A stretch of DNA of 36,129 nt from Planctomycetota bacterium (GTDB taxonomy: Bacteria > Planctomycetota > Phycisphaerae > Phycisphaerales > Phycisphaeraceae): positions 1 through 36,129 of the forward strand of contig JAJRRS010000151.1 of the NCBI GenBank assembly GCA_024279275.1. The letters run 5' to 3'. The notes under the pieces are model-generated. The model saw nothing but the letters and a program-made list of their open reading frames with translations, had not been told where the DNA came from and searched no databases. Positions 8,410-16,506 of the stretch are shown piece after piece (positions within the stretch are counted from its first letter, which is position 1; each line of letters opens with the position of its first letter). The position numbers and the translations under genes were made by a program.

Positions 8410-8652
8410 ATGAACGGCAAGGATGCTGGGCGGATGCGTGCGTTTATGAGTACGTTGGATCGCACGGAGCGGCTTATCCTGTTGCTTTTCTATGCTGATC
8501 AACTCAGTGAGGCCGAGATCGGTCTGGTGCTTGACCTGCCGCAGAGTAAGGTGAACACGATGCTCGGGACACTGAAGCGTCAGGCGACCGAGGCGATGAA
8601 ACATCCCGCGGTGTTCGTCAGCCAGCCTGGGGTTACTGCGGCGATGAGTTGA
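8410..8652 (+). CDS. Very small sigma-70 region 4-like protein
   Basis: The 80-residue product has the helix-turn-helix pattern of sigma factor region 4: LDRTERLILLLFYADQLSEA, then EIGLVLDLPQSKVNTMLGTL, then KRQATEAM. The start at ATG 8410 is supported by GGAG at 8399-8402. In ordinary ECF or sigma-28 factors this domain contacts the -35 element and follows region 2; here region 2 is missing and there is no room for it upstream in frame. It may be a stand-alone DNA-binding or anti-competitor peptide, or the remnant of a longer factor. It could act on RNA polymerase, but no target is visible. Confidence 0.65.
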   Translation: MNGKDAGRMRAFMSTLDRTERLILLLFYADQLSEAEIGLVLDLPQSKVNTMLGTLKRQATEAMKHPAVFVSQPGVTAAMS

Positions 8653-8875
8653 TCGCCGGGTTATCGCCCCTGTTCACGTCCAAGAATACACGCTCACGGG
8701 CTTACTCTCTGTCGATCTGATAGAGGCTAACCCCCGGTCTAGTCAGGCCTAAAGTCCCATCCGATCAAACGCCGACATTGGGTATCAGCCGGGCGGTGAT
8801 TGCTTTTATTCTTATCACATCGCCGGGGCCATGTTGCGACCCGTTCAGGGCGTGATCTATACGAAAGGGATTGGT

Positions 8876-9469
8876 ATGGCATCGTTGCGAGAGAAGTTCG
8901 CCGACCACGAGAATGAGTTGTGGAAGAAGCTCAGTGATGAGTTGGGTGGGCAACTGACTGACGAAAAAGGCGCTCGGCACGACAAGGTCGTCGCGCAGGT
9001 GGGGTCGTGGGTGGTGACGCTCGATCAGCACAGCGAGGCCGGCTACCGATCCGAACACATCTACACCCGGCTGCGTGCCGCGTTTGTGAACCCCGACGGG
9101 TTGCGCTTTGCGGTCAGTCATCAGAGCGTGTTTGCGAACATCGGCAAGCTCATGGGGATGCAGGATATTCAGGTTGAACACGAACCATTCGACAAGATGT
9201 TTCTTGTCCAGGGAAATGATCCCGAGAAGATCAAAACCTTATTCGAGGACGAGAAGCTGCGGGAGTTGACCAAGCTCGAGCCGGACATCCACCTGCAGGT
9301 CCGTGATGCGGGTACATGGTTTGAGGATTCACATCCGAACGAGGTAGATGAGCTTGTGTTGGAAGTGCAAGGCGAGGTCAAGGATCTGCACCGGCTCAAG
9401 CGGCTGTTTGATCTGTTTGCGCGGGCGCTGGACGGCATGTGTCGGCTGGGTTCGGCGTACGAGGCGTAG
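8876..9469 (+). CDS. Conserved-looking soluble protein of unknown function
   Basis: The 197-residue frame is read from ATG 8876 (MASLREKFADHENELWKKL) with AAAGGGA upstream; an earlier ATG at 8831 adds a poorly plausible leader. No signal peptide or membrane helix is seen. The middle has alternating strand-like segments (VVTLDQHSEA, YTRLRAAFVNPDGLRFAV) and the acidic stretch NDPEKIKTLFEDEKLRELT. The pattern of a two-strand core followed by LVQGNDPEKIKTLF loosely resembles proteins annotated as DUF3137, but without their membrane segment; I would not insist on it. It precedes the antiporter by 77 nt on the same strand. Confidence 0.7.
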   Translation: MASLREKFADHENELWKKLSDELGGQLTDEKGARHDKVVAQVGSWVVTLDQHSEAGYRSEHIYTRLRAAFVNPDGLRFAVSHQSVFANIGKLMGMQDIQVEHEPFDKMFLVQGNDPEKIKTLFEDEKLRELTKLEPDIHLQVRDAGTWFEDSHPNEVDELVLEVQGEVKDLHRLKRLFDLFARALDGMCRLGSAYEA

Positions 9470-9546
9470 GTCCGGCTGCTCAGACAAGACGCGAAACTTA
9501 AACACATAACGATTCGATCAATCGCACCGTATGCGGAGGCCCACAG

Positions 9547-11463
9547 ATGACGGACCCATCCAAGACAAGCTCGACTTATAAGCCGGGGATCGCACTTATA
9601 TTGCTGGGCATCGTGCTGGTGTTCGCGATTGTTTACCGGCTGACCCCGCTGGATGATGGCGCAGCGATGAGCGACCAGGCCGCGTATGACGCCGCTATCG
9701 CTGAGGTGCAGATTGATGCGCCTGCAGAAGGCGGGCATGCGTCGGATAAGACGGCTGAGCATGTTCAGGGTGTTGCGGAGAGCGTTGAAAAGCATCTGGA
9801 AGATGGTGCTGCTGCGATTGATAAGCACATGGCGGATTCGGGTGCGGCGGTGGATGGGCAACTTGAAACGATGGGTCACGGCGGGGCCGAGGCGGCGGGC
9901 GAGCAGGCCGGTGGCCATGGCGGTGAGGCTGACGGTGAGGCTAGTGGCGAGGCGGATGGTGGGGGTGGGGGGCAGCATGCGGTGCCGGATGTTAAGTGGT
10001 ATTGGATGCTGCCGTTTGCGTTGTTGCTGGGCAGTATCGCGGTGGTGCCGTTGATAAGTATGCATTTCTGGGAGCATCACTACACGAAGTTTGCGATCGG
10101 CCTGGGGCTGGTTACGGCGGGGTATTATCTATTCTTCTTCACGGACCTTGCATCAAGCCGGGCGGCATGGGTGCATGAGATGAAGGAGTATGTCAGCTTC
10201 ATTGCGCTGTTGGGTTCTTTGTACATTGTCAGCGGCGGGATCGTGATCAAGGTATCGCGCAAGGCGACGGCGACGACGAATACGACGCTGCTGCTGGTCG
10301 GTGCGGTGCTGGCAAACGTGGTGGGGACGACGGGTGCGGCGATGCTGTTGATTCGACCTTACATCCGGATCAACAAGGCGCACATCAAGCCTTACCACAT
10401 TGTTTTCTTCATCTTCGCGGTTGCGAACTGCGGGGGTAGCTTGAGTCCGATCGGCGATCCGCCGTTGTTCATGGGTTATCTCAAGGGTGTGCCGTTTTTC
10501 TGGGTGCTTGAGGCGCTTTGGCCGATGTGGGCGGTGTGTTTGATCATCTTGCTTGCAATCTTCTTCGTGATCGATAAACGCGATCACGCCAAAATCGAAC
10601 GCGAGGAGCACGAGAAGGACGCTGGGCCAGCGGTGCAGATTTATGGGTTCCAGAACTTTTTGTACATTGGGATGATCCTTCTGGGTGTGTTCCGTCCGAG
10701 CATGTTCGAGCACATCCAGGCGGGGGAATACCTGATGCTGCCGATCAGCCGGGAGGTGATGATGGCTATTGCCGCCATCGCGTCCAAGCTCTCGACTAAG
10801 CCTGTCATCTACGAACGCAATGAGTTTACCTATGGCCCGATCAAGGAGGTCGCGATTCTCTTCGTCGGGATATTCTCGACGATGGTGCCTGCGCTGAACT
10901 ATCTCAATCACCATTCAAGCGACATGCCTTTGAAGACCCCGGGCCAGTATTACTATATGACCGGCGTACTTTCGAGCATGCTTGACAACGCGCCTACGTA
11001 TCTCGTCTTCCTGGAAACCAAGCAGGGGCAGGTGCAGGACAAGTACGGGCCAGAGATCGAGCACCTGCGGCTGATCATCGACGAGCACAAGCCCGGGGAG
11101 CCCGTCGTACTTACCGACGATATCACCCCCGTCGTTGCGCGAGGGTACGACACTTTGGTGAAATACAATCAGCCAAAGATCGATGCCGGCACGGTCACTA
11201 CCAGCGACATCCGTATTGCCATGATCATCGGGAATCGAGATCTTGAGATGTACCTGATCGCGATCTCCATCGGTGCGGTGTTCTTCGGGGCATGTACGTA
11301 CATTGGTAACGGGCCGAACTTCATGGTCAAGAGTATCGCGGAGGGTGCGGGGATTCAGATGCCCAGCTTCTTTGGGTATGTCTTCAAGTACGCGCTGCCG
11401 ATACTGATCCCGATTTATATTGTGATCTGGGTGTTGTTCTTTGTGTTGAAGCTGGGTATGTAG
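9547..11463 (+). CDS. nhaD: NhaD-type Na+/H+ antiporter with long His/Gly-rich N-terminal extension
   Basis: From about residue 150 the 638-residue protein follows the ArsB/NhaD ion-transporter pattern. It has many membrane helices, the motif NVVGTTGAAMLLIRP, and GGSLSPIGDPPLFMGYLKG, a signature of NhaD relatives. Later helices include SSMLDNAPTYLVF and ACTYIGNGPNFMVKSIAEGA. These proteins exchange Na+ or Li+ for protons in the inner membrane and give salt and alkali tolerance, as expected of a marine organism. The first 150 residues are unusual: a lone membrane helix (about 14-32), then a region rich in Gly, Ala, Glu, Asp and His (VDGQLETMGHGGAEAAGEQA), perhaps a metal- or pH-sensing loop (inference). 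ATG 9547 has GGAGG 8-12 nt upstream. Confidence 0.88.
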   Translation: MTDPSKTSSTYKPGIALILLGIVLVFAIVYRLTPLDDGAAMSDQAAYDAAIAEVQIDAPAEGGHASDKTAEHVQGVAESVEKHLEDGAAAIDKHMADSGAAVDGQLETMGHGGAEAAGEQAGGHGGEADGEASGEADGGGGGQHAVPDVKWYWMLPFALLLGSIAVVPLISMHFWEHHYTKFAIGLGLVTAGYYLFFFTDLASSRAAWVHEMKEYVSFIALLGSLYIVSGGIVIKVSRKATATTNTTLLLVGAVLANVVGTTGAAMLLIRPYIRINKAHIKPYHIVFFIFAVANCGGSLSPIGDPPLFMGYLKGVPFFWVLEALWPMWAVCLIILLAIFFVIDKRDHAKIEREEHEKDAGPAVQIYGFQNFLYIGMILLGVFRPSMFEHIQAGEYLMLPISREVMMAIAAIASKLSTKPVIYERNEFTYGPIKEVAILFVGIFSTMVPALNYLNHHSSDMPLKTPGQYYYMTGVLSSMLDNAPTYLVFLETKQGQVQDKYGPEIEHLRLIIDEHKPGEPVVLTDDITPVVARGYDTLVKYNQPKIDAGTVTTSDIRIAMIIGNRDLEMYLIAISIGAVFFGACTYIGNGPNFMVKSIAEGAGIQMPSFFGYVFKYALPILIPIYIVIWVLFFVLKLGM

Positions 11464-11499
11464 CGAGGGCAGGGGGAAGCAGGGAATACAGGCGAAGAA

Positions 11500-11681
11500 C
11501 TCACCGCAGAGATCGCAGAGGGCGCAGCGAAGGCGGGGGAGGTATCCGCAGATTGCGCCGATGCCACAGATTAAGAAGGGGCGCGACAAGTCGCGGCGCT
11601 TCGTGGGGCGGATTATTTATTCGCCTTGATATTCTCGGTGTCTCTGTGTCTCTGTGTCTCTGTGCCCTGTGGTTAAATCTT
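11500..11681. repeat. Inverted pair of 9-nt-periodic arrays
   Basis: The left arm reads ACCGCAGAGATCGCAGAGG then GCGCAGCGAAGG (11502-11533). The right arm is the complementary type, GTGTCTCTGTGTCTCTGTG then TCTCTGTGCCCTGTGGTTAAA (about 11638-11676). Units of about nine bases (ACACAGAGN) repeat in the right arm. Between them lie CCGCAGATTGCGCCGATG, CACAGATTAAGAAGG and a family C palindrome. Confidence 0.75.
11580..11608 (+). repeat. Palindromic repeat, family C, copy 1
   Basis: The sequence is GGCGCGACAAGTCGCGGCG then CTTCGTGGGG, with hairpin CGCGAC-AA-GTCGCG. Three more copies are found at 14310, 33050 and 33816, all on the plus strand. Confidence 0.85.
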
Positions 11682-12158
11682 TATGTTCTTCAAGTCATCA
11701 ATGATCCATCACAAGTCATCAATCTAAAGCCTCACGGTGTTCCGGCGGTAGCGGCAGCCACGGGATCGTCGGGACCGGGTCGGGCCGGTGTGCTGTTGAT
11801 CCGCCATCTAGCCGGGGCGATCCGCTACAAAGTCCTGTCACCGGTCATACCTTTTGAGCATGACGTTGCGTGAGGGCAGCCCGCGAGTCCCGGTCCTTTT
11901 AATCTTTGGATACTCAGGGTAGCTGTCGATCGCCGTCGTGAGGTTGTCGGCAGACGCGCCCCCGGGATGTCGTTCCAAGGAATAAGTTGCGTCTCCACTC
12001 TTGGTGGAATGGTCGGGTTTGTGCGCACGTTGGCGGTTGGCTTGGGTGTTCGGTGGGGCTAAGTTGTGTTGTCGGGGTTGGTAAGGGAATGTGCGTTGGT
12101 TCAGATTTTTGATGGGAAAATCGTCAGGCATGTGCGCACGGGGGTGGTCGGTGGGGGT

Positions 12159-12312
12159 GAACCGCGAAGGCGCGGAGGATGCGAAGGGGGGCGGAGATAT
12201 GGCAGTGGCACGGAGTACACGGAGCGCACGGAGTCACGGAGGAAGATGGGGGAGTGGGAAGAAGACGAAGCGGTATCACGGAGGGCGCGGAGACACGGAG
12301 ACACGGAGGGAG
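12159..12312 (+). repeat. 9-nt-periodic ACGGAG array
   Basis: Several blocks of roughly nine-base units are seen: GAACCGCGAAGGCGCGGAGG, then CACGGAGTACACGGAGCG and CACGGAGTCACGGAGG, then CACGGAGGGCGCGGAGACAC and GGAGACACGGAGGGAGG. They are interrupted by non-repeat sequence (12244-12275). The unit is the same as the complement of the right arm at 11638-11676. Confidence 0.8.
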
Positions 12313-12474
12313 GCGGTACAATAATGGTGTGATCTTCTGTGCCTACGATGGTCAACGGCTGCGGGCGTTGGGCGCGATCGGCGAGAAAGGTTTCTGGCAC
12401 CTTTGTCATTCCTACGGCACTGATAAAGTAGAATGTCCCCTTTGATCCTCCCAGAAAATACAAAGCGAGGCGGG

Positions 12475-12540
12475 GAGGTGTCCGCAGATTTCACTTCGTG
12501 GACCTTCGGTTTCGCAGATGACGCAGATTAAGAAGAAGGT
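12475..12540 (+). repeat. CGCAGATT-type repeat block
   Basis: GAGGTGTCCGCAGATTTC, then CGCAGATGACGCAGATTAAG and AAGAAGG, match the block at 11540-11578 (GAGGTATCCGCAGATTGC, CACAGATTAAGAAGG). It lies just beyond the 3' end of the ankyrin gene. Confidence 0.75.
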
Positions 12541-12567
12541 GATCGGTGGAATGACTTATTCCGCCCA

Positions 12568-14151
12568 TTATTCCTTTGCACCAGCTTGCTTCAAAAGTCT
12601 GACGATCTCTGTATGCCCCCTCTTTTGGGCAATGCTCAAAGGTGTCTGGCCATCACCCGCTTTGATATTAATATCTGCCTCGGCCTCCAGTAGAAGTTTA
12701 ACGACCTCCCCATGGCCGAGCACTGAGGCTATAAACAGGGCGGTGACGCCAATATCGGTTGTCTTTACATTGACGTCCGCGCCCTTCTCAAGCAGCAGTT
12801 TGACCACCTCCCCATGGCCTTGCTGCGACGCCATCAACAGGGGGGTGACGCCATTGTCGGTTGTCTTTACATTGACGTCCGCGTCCTTCCCAAGCAGCAG
12901 TTTGACCACCTCCGCATGGCCGTTCTGCGACGCTATCCACAGGGCGGTGACGCCATCGTCGGTTCTCTTCACGTTGACGTCCGCGTCCTTCTCAAGCAGC
13001 AGTTTGACCACCTCCCCATGGCCTTCCTGCGCCGCCACCCACAGGGCGGTGGTGCCACTGTCGGTTTTCTTTACATTGACGTCCGCGTCCTTCTCAAGCA
13101 GAAGTTTGACAATCTCCTCATGGCCTTCCTGCGACGCTATCCACAGGGCGGTGGTGCCACTGTCGGTTTTCTTTACATTGACGTCCGCGCCCTTCTCAAG
13201 CAGCAGCTTGACAACCTCCCGGTGGCCGTTCTGCGACGCTATCCACAGGGCGGTGGTGCCACTGTCGGTTCTCTTTACGTTGACGTCCGCGTCCTTCCCA
13301 AGCAGCAGTTTGACCACCCCCCCATGGCCTTCCTGCGACGCTATCCACAGGGCGGTGACGCCATCGTCGGTTCTCTTCACGTTGACGTCCGCGTCCTTCT
13401 CAAGCAGCAGTTTGACCACCTCCCCATGGCCGTTCTGCGACGCTATCCACAGGGCGGTGGTGCCACTGTCGGTTCTCTTTACGTTGACGTCCGCGTCCTT
13501 CCCAAGCAGCAGTTTGACCACCTCCGCATGGCCTTCCTGCGACGCTATCCACAGGGCGGTGGTGCCATTGTCGGTTGTCTTTACATTGACGTCCGCGTCC
13601 TTCTCAAGCAGAAGTTTGACAACCTCCGCATGGCCTTCCTGGGACGCAATCCAAAGGGCGGTGGTGCCATCGTCGGTTGTCATTACATTGATGTCTGCAC
13701 CCTTCTCAAGCAGCAGTTTGACCACTTCCCCATTGCCGAGCGCCGACGCAATCCACAGGGCGGTGGCGCCATCGCTGGTTATCTTTGCTTTGACGTCCGC
13801 GCCTTTCTCAAGCAGCAGTTTGACAACCTCCCCATGGCCTTCCTGCGACGCCATCCACAGGGCGGTGGTGCCACTGCCGGTAGTCTTTAGATTGACATCC
13901 GCGCCCTTCTCAAGCAGCAGCCTGGCAATCTCTCCATGGCCTTCCTGCGACGCTATTAACAGGGCGTGGAAGCCGCGATTATCCTTGCGGTTAATCTCCG
14001 CGCCGTTGGCAAGAGCGGCCTGAACAGCCTGCAACTGGCCGTCTTCTGCCGCCTGAATCAGTTGAGCATTTGGTTCTGATATTCCCTCGTCGGCATACAC
14101 ACTGCCCGAGAGTAGAAGCATGCCAACAACGAAAAACAGGATTCGTTTCAT
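12568..14151 (-). CDS. Secreted ankyrin-repeat protein, 15 repeats
   Basis: The 527-residue product begins with a signal peptide (MKRILFFVVGMLLLSGSVYA, cut before DEG). All the rest is ankyrin: 15 units of about 33-34 residues of the form TTALWIASQEGHGEVVKLLL and EKDADVNVKTTDSG. The first (NAQLIQAAEDGQLQAVQAAL) and last (QTPLSIAQKRGHTEIVRLLK) act as caps. The inner units are nearly identical also in DNA (102-nt period, about 12780-13900), showing recent amplification. Ankyrin stacks bind other proteins; no enzymatic domain is present. As an exported protein it may bind envelope or external partners. Base use differs from its surroundings: the plus strand here is C-richer than G, opposite to flanking DNA. 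Because of the short period, frames on the opposite strand are also open and are not genes. Confidence 0.93.
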   Translation of the reverse strand: MKRILFFVVGMLLLSGSVYADEGISEPNAQLIQAAEDGQLQAVQAALANGAEINRKDNRGFHALLIASQEGHGEIARLLLEKGADVNLKTTGSGTTALWMASQEGHGEVVKLLLEKGADVKAKITSDGATALWIASALGNGEVVKLLLEKGADINVMTTDDGTTALWIASQEGHAEVVKLLLEKDADVNVKTTDNGTTALWIASQEGHAEVVKLLLGKDADVNVKRTDSGTTALWIASQNGHGEVVKLLLEKDADVNVKRTDDGVTALWIASQEGHGGVVKLLLGKDADVNVKRTDSGTTALWIASQNGHREVVKLLLEKGADVNVKKTDSGTTALWIASQEGHEEIVKLLLEKDADVNVKKTDSGTTALWVAAQEGHGEVVKLLLEKDADVNVKRTDDGVTALWIASQNGHAEVVKLLLGKDADVNVKTTDNGVTPLLMASQQGHGEVVKLLLEKGADVNVKTTDIGVTALFIASVLGHGEVVKLLLEAEADINIKAGDGQTPLSIAQKRGHTEIVRLLKQAGAKE

Positions 14152-14309
14152 TTTTATATGATTCTTCCTTGGTTGATTACCCCACGAACGGCAGACACAG
14201 CGGGTGCATTATACCGGACAACTTCGGATGATTTGACCGATAGATTCCATTGCGAAGCGCAATGCCGGGTAAAGCGGGCAATGCCTCGGTGGGGGTATAG
14301 AGGGGGACT

Positions 14310-14338
14310 GGCGCGACAAGTTGCGGCGATTGGTGGGG
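14310..14338 (+). repeat. Palindromic repeat, family C, copy 2 (degenerate)
   Basis: GGCGCGACAAGTTGCGGCG then ATTGGTGGGG. It differs from the other copies at a few bases, so the hairpin is weaker. It sits in the 248-nt gap between the ankyrin and PilZ genes, followed at 14357-14372 by a family D hairpin. Confidence 0.8.
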
Positions 14339-14356
14339 CGGTTGGTTGTGGGGCGC

Positions 14357-14372
14357 GAAGCCGTAAGCGGCT
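14357..14372 (+). repeat. Short hairpin repeat, family D
   Basis: GAAGCCGTAAGCGGCT. The same AGCCG-CAA-GCGGCT type hairpin occurs at 17766-17782 and 23503-23519, with a decayed copy at 21165-21180. Confidence 0.6.
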
Positions 14373-14399
14373 GGGGGGCGGGGGTGAGTTGAGAATGTT

Positions 14400-14780
14400 T
14401 TAGGCGGCGAGGATTCGGCTTGGTGTGGTGATGCCGACTTCGTGGCCTAGTGGGTGTTTGTGTGATCTTACGACGGTGCCGGTGAGGTCGTAGCCGTTTT
14501 CTGGGCCGTGGGGTTGTATGAAGACGGTGATGTGGTGGCCTGTGGGTACGGGTTCGGGTGTGATGATGCCCAGGCCGGAGTCGGAGAGGTTGGCGAGGGT
14601 AACGGTGCAGATTTTCTTGGTGGGCTGTTTGGGGTCGGTGTTGTCGGTGATGATGGCGGTGGCGTTGCCGTTCATGGGTAGTCGGTCGCAGGATCTTCGT
14701 TCCATGAAGAGTACGTCGCTTGGGCCTGAGGGGGGCTTGATGAGTTTGAGGTGGCTGGGTTGGATTTGATCGTTAGACAT
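14400..14780 (-). CDS. Small PilZ-domain protein (c-di-GMP binding)
   Basis: The 126-residue protein has both parts of the PilZ signature: R29-SCD-R33 (the RxxxR loop) and N64-L-S66-D-S-G69 (the [D/N]xSxxG motif), followed by strands GHHITVFIQ and GTVVRSHKHPLGHEVGI. PilZ domains bind cyclic di-GMP and change motility, adhesion or polymer export. No output domain is attached, so it would act by binding partners. ATG 14780 is preceded by AGGAG. A family A repeat lies in its upstream region, between it and the divergently read cobA-hemD gene. Confidence 0.85.
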   Translation of the reverse strand: MSNDQIQPSHLKLIKPPSGPSDVLFMERRSCDRLPMNGNATAIITDNTDPKQPTKKICTVTLANLSDSGLGIITPEPVPTGHHITVFIQPHGPENGYDLTGTVVRSHKHPLGHEVGITTPSRILAA

Positions 14781-14835
14781 GATGAACTCCTGTCAGTAAA
14801 TCGAGGCGAACCCCTTGTTCGGAATCCCCCGGTTC

Positions 14836-14870
14836 GGAATCCCCCGGCGGAGCCGGGGGCTGAGGGGGGG
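14836..14870 (+). repeat. Interspersed palindromic repeat, family A, copy 2
   Basis: CGGAATCCCCCGGC-GGA-GCCGGGGG followed by CTGAGGGGGGG. Its left part (TTCGGAATCCCCCGG) is duplicated immediately upstream at about 14819-14832, suggesting slippage or nested insertion. Confidence 0.85.
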
Positions 14871-14970
14871 CGTTAATCCCGTGCTGGGTCAGGCAGCGGG
14901 GGGTGAGCATTGGTAAGATCGGCCGGATAATCGGCAAGGTTTACTTAGCTTGACAGGGCAAGGGGTAAAA

Positions 14971-16506
14971 ATGACGGGTTTTGTGTCACTTATCGGAGCT
15001 GGGCCTGGTGATCCGGGGTTGATTACGGCCAAGGGGCTGGATCGGCTGCGGGTGGCGGACGTGGTGGTGTTTGATGCGTTGGTGAACCCGAGGCTGCTTC
15101 GGGAGGCGAGGGCTGGGGCGAGGCTGATTGATGTGGGGAAGCGGGGGGGTGCTCACAAGCTGACGCAGGATGAAACTAACGATCTGTTGGTGGCGTTGGC
15201 TGGGGAGGGTTTGGCGGTGGTGAGGTTGAAGGGTGGGGATCCTTATTTGTTTGGTCGGGGTGCTGAGGAGGCGGCGTATTTAGCGCGGCATGGTGTTGGT
15301 TGTGAGGTTGTGCCGGGGATTACCAGTGGGATTGCTGGGCCGGCGTATGCGGGGATCGCGGTGACGCATCGTAAGGTTGCGAGCACGGTGACGTTTGTGA
15401 CGGGGCATGAGCAGCCGGGGAAGGCGGAGTCGGGTGTGGATTACAAATCGTTGGCGGGGTTGATCGCGGTGGGTGGGACGGTGTGTTTTTACATGGGGAT
15501 CGGTCAGTTGGCGCGGATTGTTGCGAGCCTGGTGGAGCATGGGTTGAGGTCTGATGTGCCTGCGGCGGTGGTGCAGTGGGGGACGCGGACGAAGCAGCGA
15601 TCGGTGCGGGGGAGGTTGGATGGGATCGAGGGGCTTATTAAGGAGGCGGGGATTGGTTCGCCAGCGATTATTTTGGTGGGTTTGGTGGCGGGGCTGGAAG
15701 AGCCTGGGCTTGATTATTTCACGTCGCGGCCATTGTTTGGTCAGCGTGTGTTGGTGACACGGACGCGGCAGCAGGCGTCGGGTTTGAGTGCTGAGTTGGA
15801 AGCGTTGGGTGCGGAGGTGTTGGAGGCTCCGACGATTGAGATTGTTCCGGTGGCGGATTTTGTGGCTGTGGATGAGGCGATCGGTGAGATTGGGAAGTGG
15901 GACTGGTTGATACTGACGAGTCCGAACGCGGTGGGGGTGTTGGGAGATCGGATGTCGGCGTTGGGTTTGGATGCGCGGCATCTGGCGGGTGTGAAGATTG
16001 CGTCGGTGGGTGAGGCGACGTCGGAGAGTCTGGCGAGTCGGTTGGGGGTACGCGCGGACTTTGTGCCTGAGCATACGATGGGGGAGGCGTTGGCGGCGGA
16101 GTTGATTGATAAGGAAGGTGTGGCGGGAAGTTCGGTGTTGTTGTTGCGTGCGGACATTGCGAGGCCAGCGTTGCCGAGGCTGTTGGGTGAGGGGGGTGCG
16201 TTGGTGACGGAGTTGGTGGTGTATGAGACGAAGATGGCGGGCGGTTTGCCGGGGGAGGTGTTGGAGGCGTTGCGGGGGGGCGAGGTGGATTGGGTGACGT
16301 TCACGAGTTCGTCGACGGTGAGTAATCTGGTGGCATTGCTGGGTGATGAGCGGGGGTTGTTGGGGGGCGTGAAGACGGCGTCGATTGGGCGGGTGACTAG
16401 TGGGACGATGCGTGAGCTGGGGGTGGGGGTGACGGTTGAGGCGGAGGGGGCGAGTGTGGGGGGGTTGGTTGATGCTGTTTTGGGGGTTGTTGGCGGGGGG
16501 GCGTAA
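14971..16506 (+). CDS. CobA-HemD fusion: uroporphyrinogen-III C-methyltransferase / uroporphyrinogen-III synthase
   Basis: The start giving MTGFVSLIGAGPGDPGL is preferred (AAGGGGT upstream); an earlier ATG at 14950 adds seven residues. Residues 1-250 are a SUMT-type methyltransferase: GAGPGDPG near the N-terminus, VVRLKGGDPYLFGRGAEEAA around 90-110, and VPGITS. This domain adds two methyl groups to uroporphyrinogen III, leading to precorrin-2 and then sirohaem or cobalamin. Residues about 255-511 match uroporphyrinogen-III synthase (VLVTRTRQQASGLSAELEAL, LILTSPNAVGVL, VDWVTFTSSSTVSNLVALLG), which makes that substrate. The fusion therefore joins consecutive steps. It is a known arrangement in several bacterial groups. 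No other tetrapyrrole gene is adjacent. Confidence 0.93.
   Translation: MTGFVSLIGAGPGDPGLITAKGLDRLRVADVVVFDALVNPRLLREARAGARLIDVGKRGGAHKLTQDETNDLLVALAGEGLAVVRLKGGDPYLFGRGAEEAAYLARHGVGCEVVPGITSGIAGPAYAGIAVTHRKVASTVTFVTGHEQPGKAESGVDYKSLAGLIAVGGTVCFYMGIGQLARIVASLVEHGLRSDVPAAVVQWGTRTKQRSVRGRLDGIEGLIKEAGIGSPAIILVGLVAGLEEPGLDYFTSRPLFGQRVLVTRTRQQASGLSAELEALGAEVLEAPTIEIVPVADFVAVDEAIGEIGKWDWLILTSPNAVGVLGDRMSALGLDARHLAGVKIASVGEATSESLASRLGVRADFVPEHTMGEALAAELIDKEGVAGSSVLLLRADIARPALPRLLGEGGALVTELVVYETKMAGGLPGEVLEALRGGEVDWVTFTSSSTVSNLVALLGDERGLLGGVKTASIGRVTSGTMRELGVGVTVEAEGASVGGLVDAVLGVVGGGA

Larger units (their letters stand above)
11464..12567. other. Long gene-free stretch of periodic and palindromic repeats
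   Basis: No gene can be supported over 1.1 kb; open frames are short and overlap on several frames. The content is: 9-nt periodic arrays (11503-11534, 11625-11681, 12159-12312); two blocks with a CGCAGATT/CAGATTAAGAAG motif (11540-11578 and 12475-12540); a family C palindrome at 11580; and a quiet stretch at 11690-12150. It probably combines the 3' regions of both neighbouring genes with old repeat insertions. Confidence 0.55.

Noticed and set aside
8245-8604. A minus-strand frame of 119 residues over the small sigma-like gene.
   Set aside because: No family pattern or ribosome site; the plus-strand frame has a sigma region 4 pattern with GGAG at the right distance.
11553-11873. A plus-strand frame with a segment (AVAAATGSSGPGRAGVLLIR) that recalls the N-terminus of the tRNA-modification GTPase MnmE.
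   Set aside because: Only about 20 residues resemble it, no GTPase domain follows and the frame ends soon after. It could be a small remnant but I cannot support it as a gene or pseudogene.
12159-12312. CRISPR-like direct repeats.
   Set aside because: The units are about nine bases without spacers; this is a simple periodic array.
12518-14023. A long plus-strand open frame opposite the ankyrin gene.
   Set aside because: It is open only because the 102-nt repeat has no stop in that frame; the product is repetitive without a known fold, while the minus frame gives a signal peptide and perfect ankyrin units.
12568-14151. A CRISPR array in the repetitive region.
   Set aside because: The 102-nt units are in-frame coding ankyrin repeats without unique spacers, and no cas gene is present.
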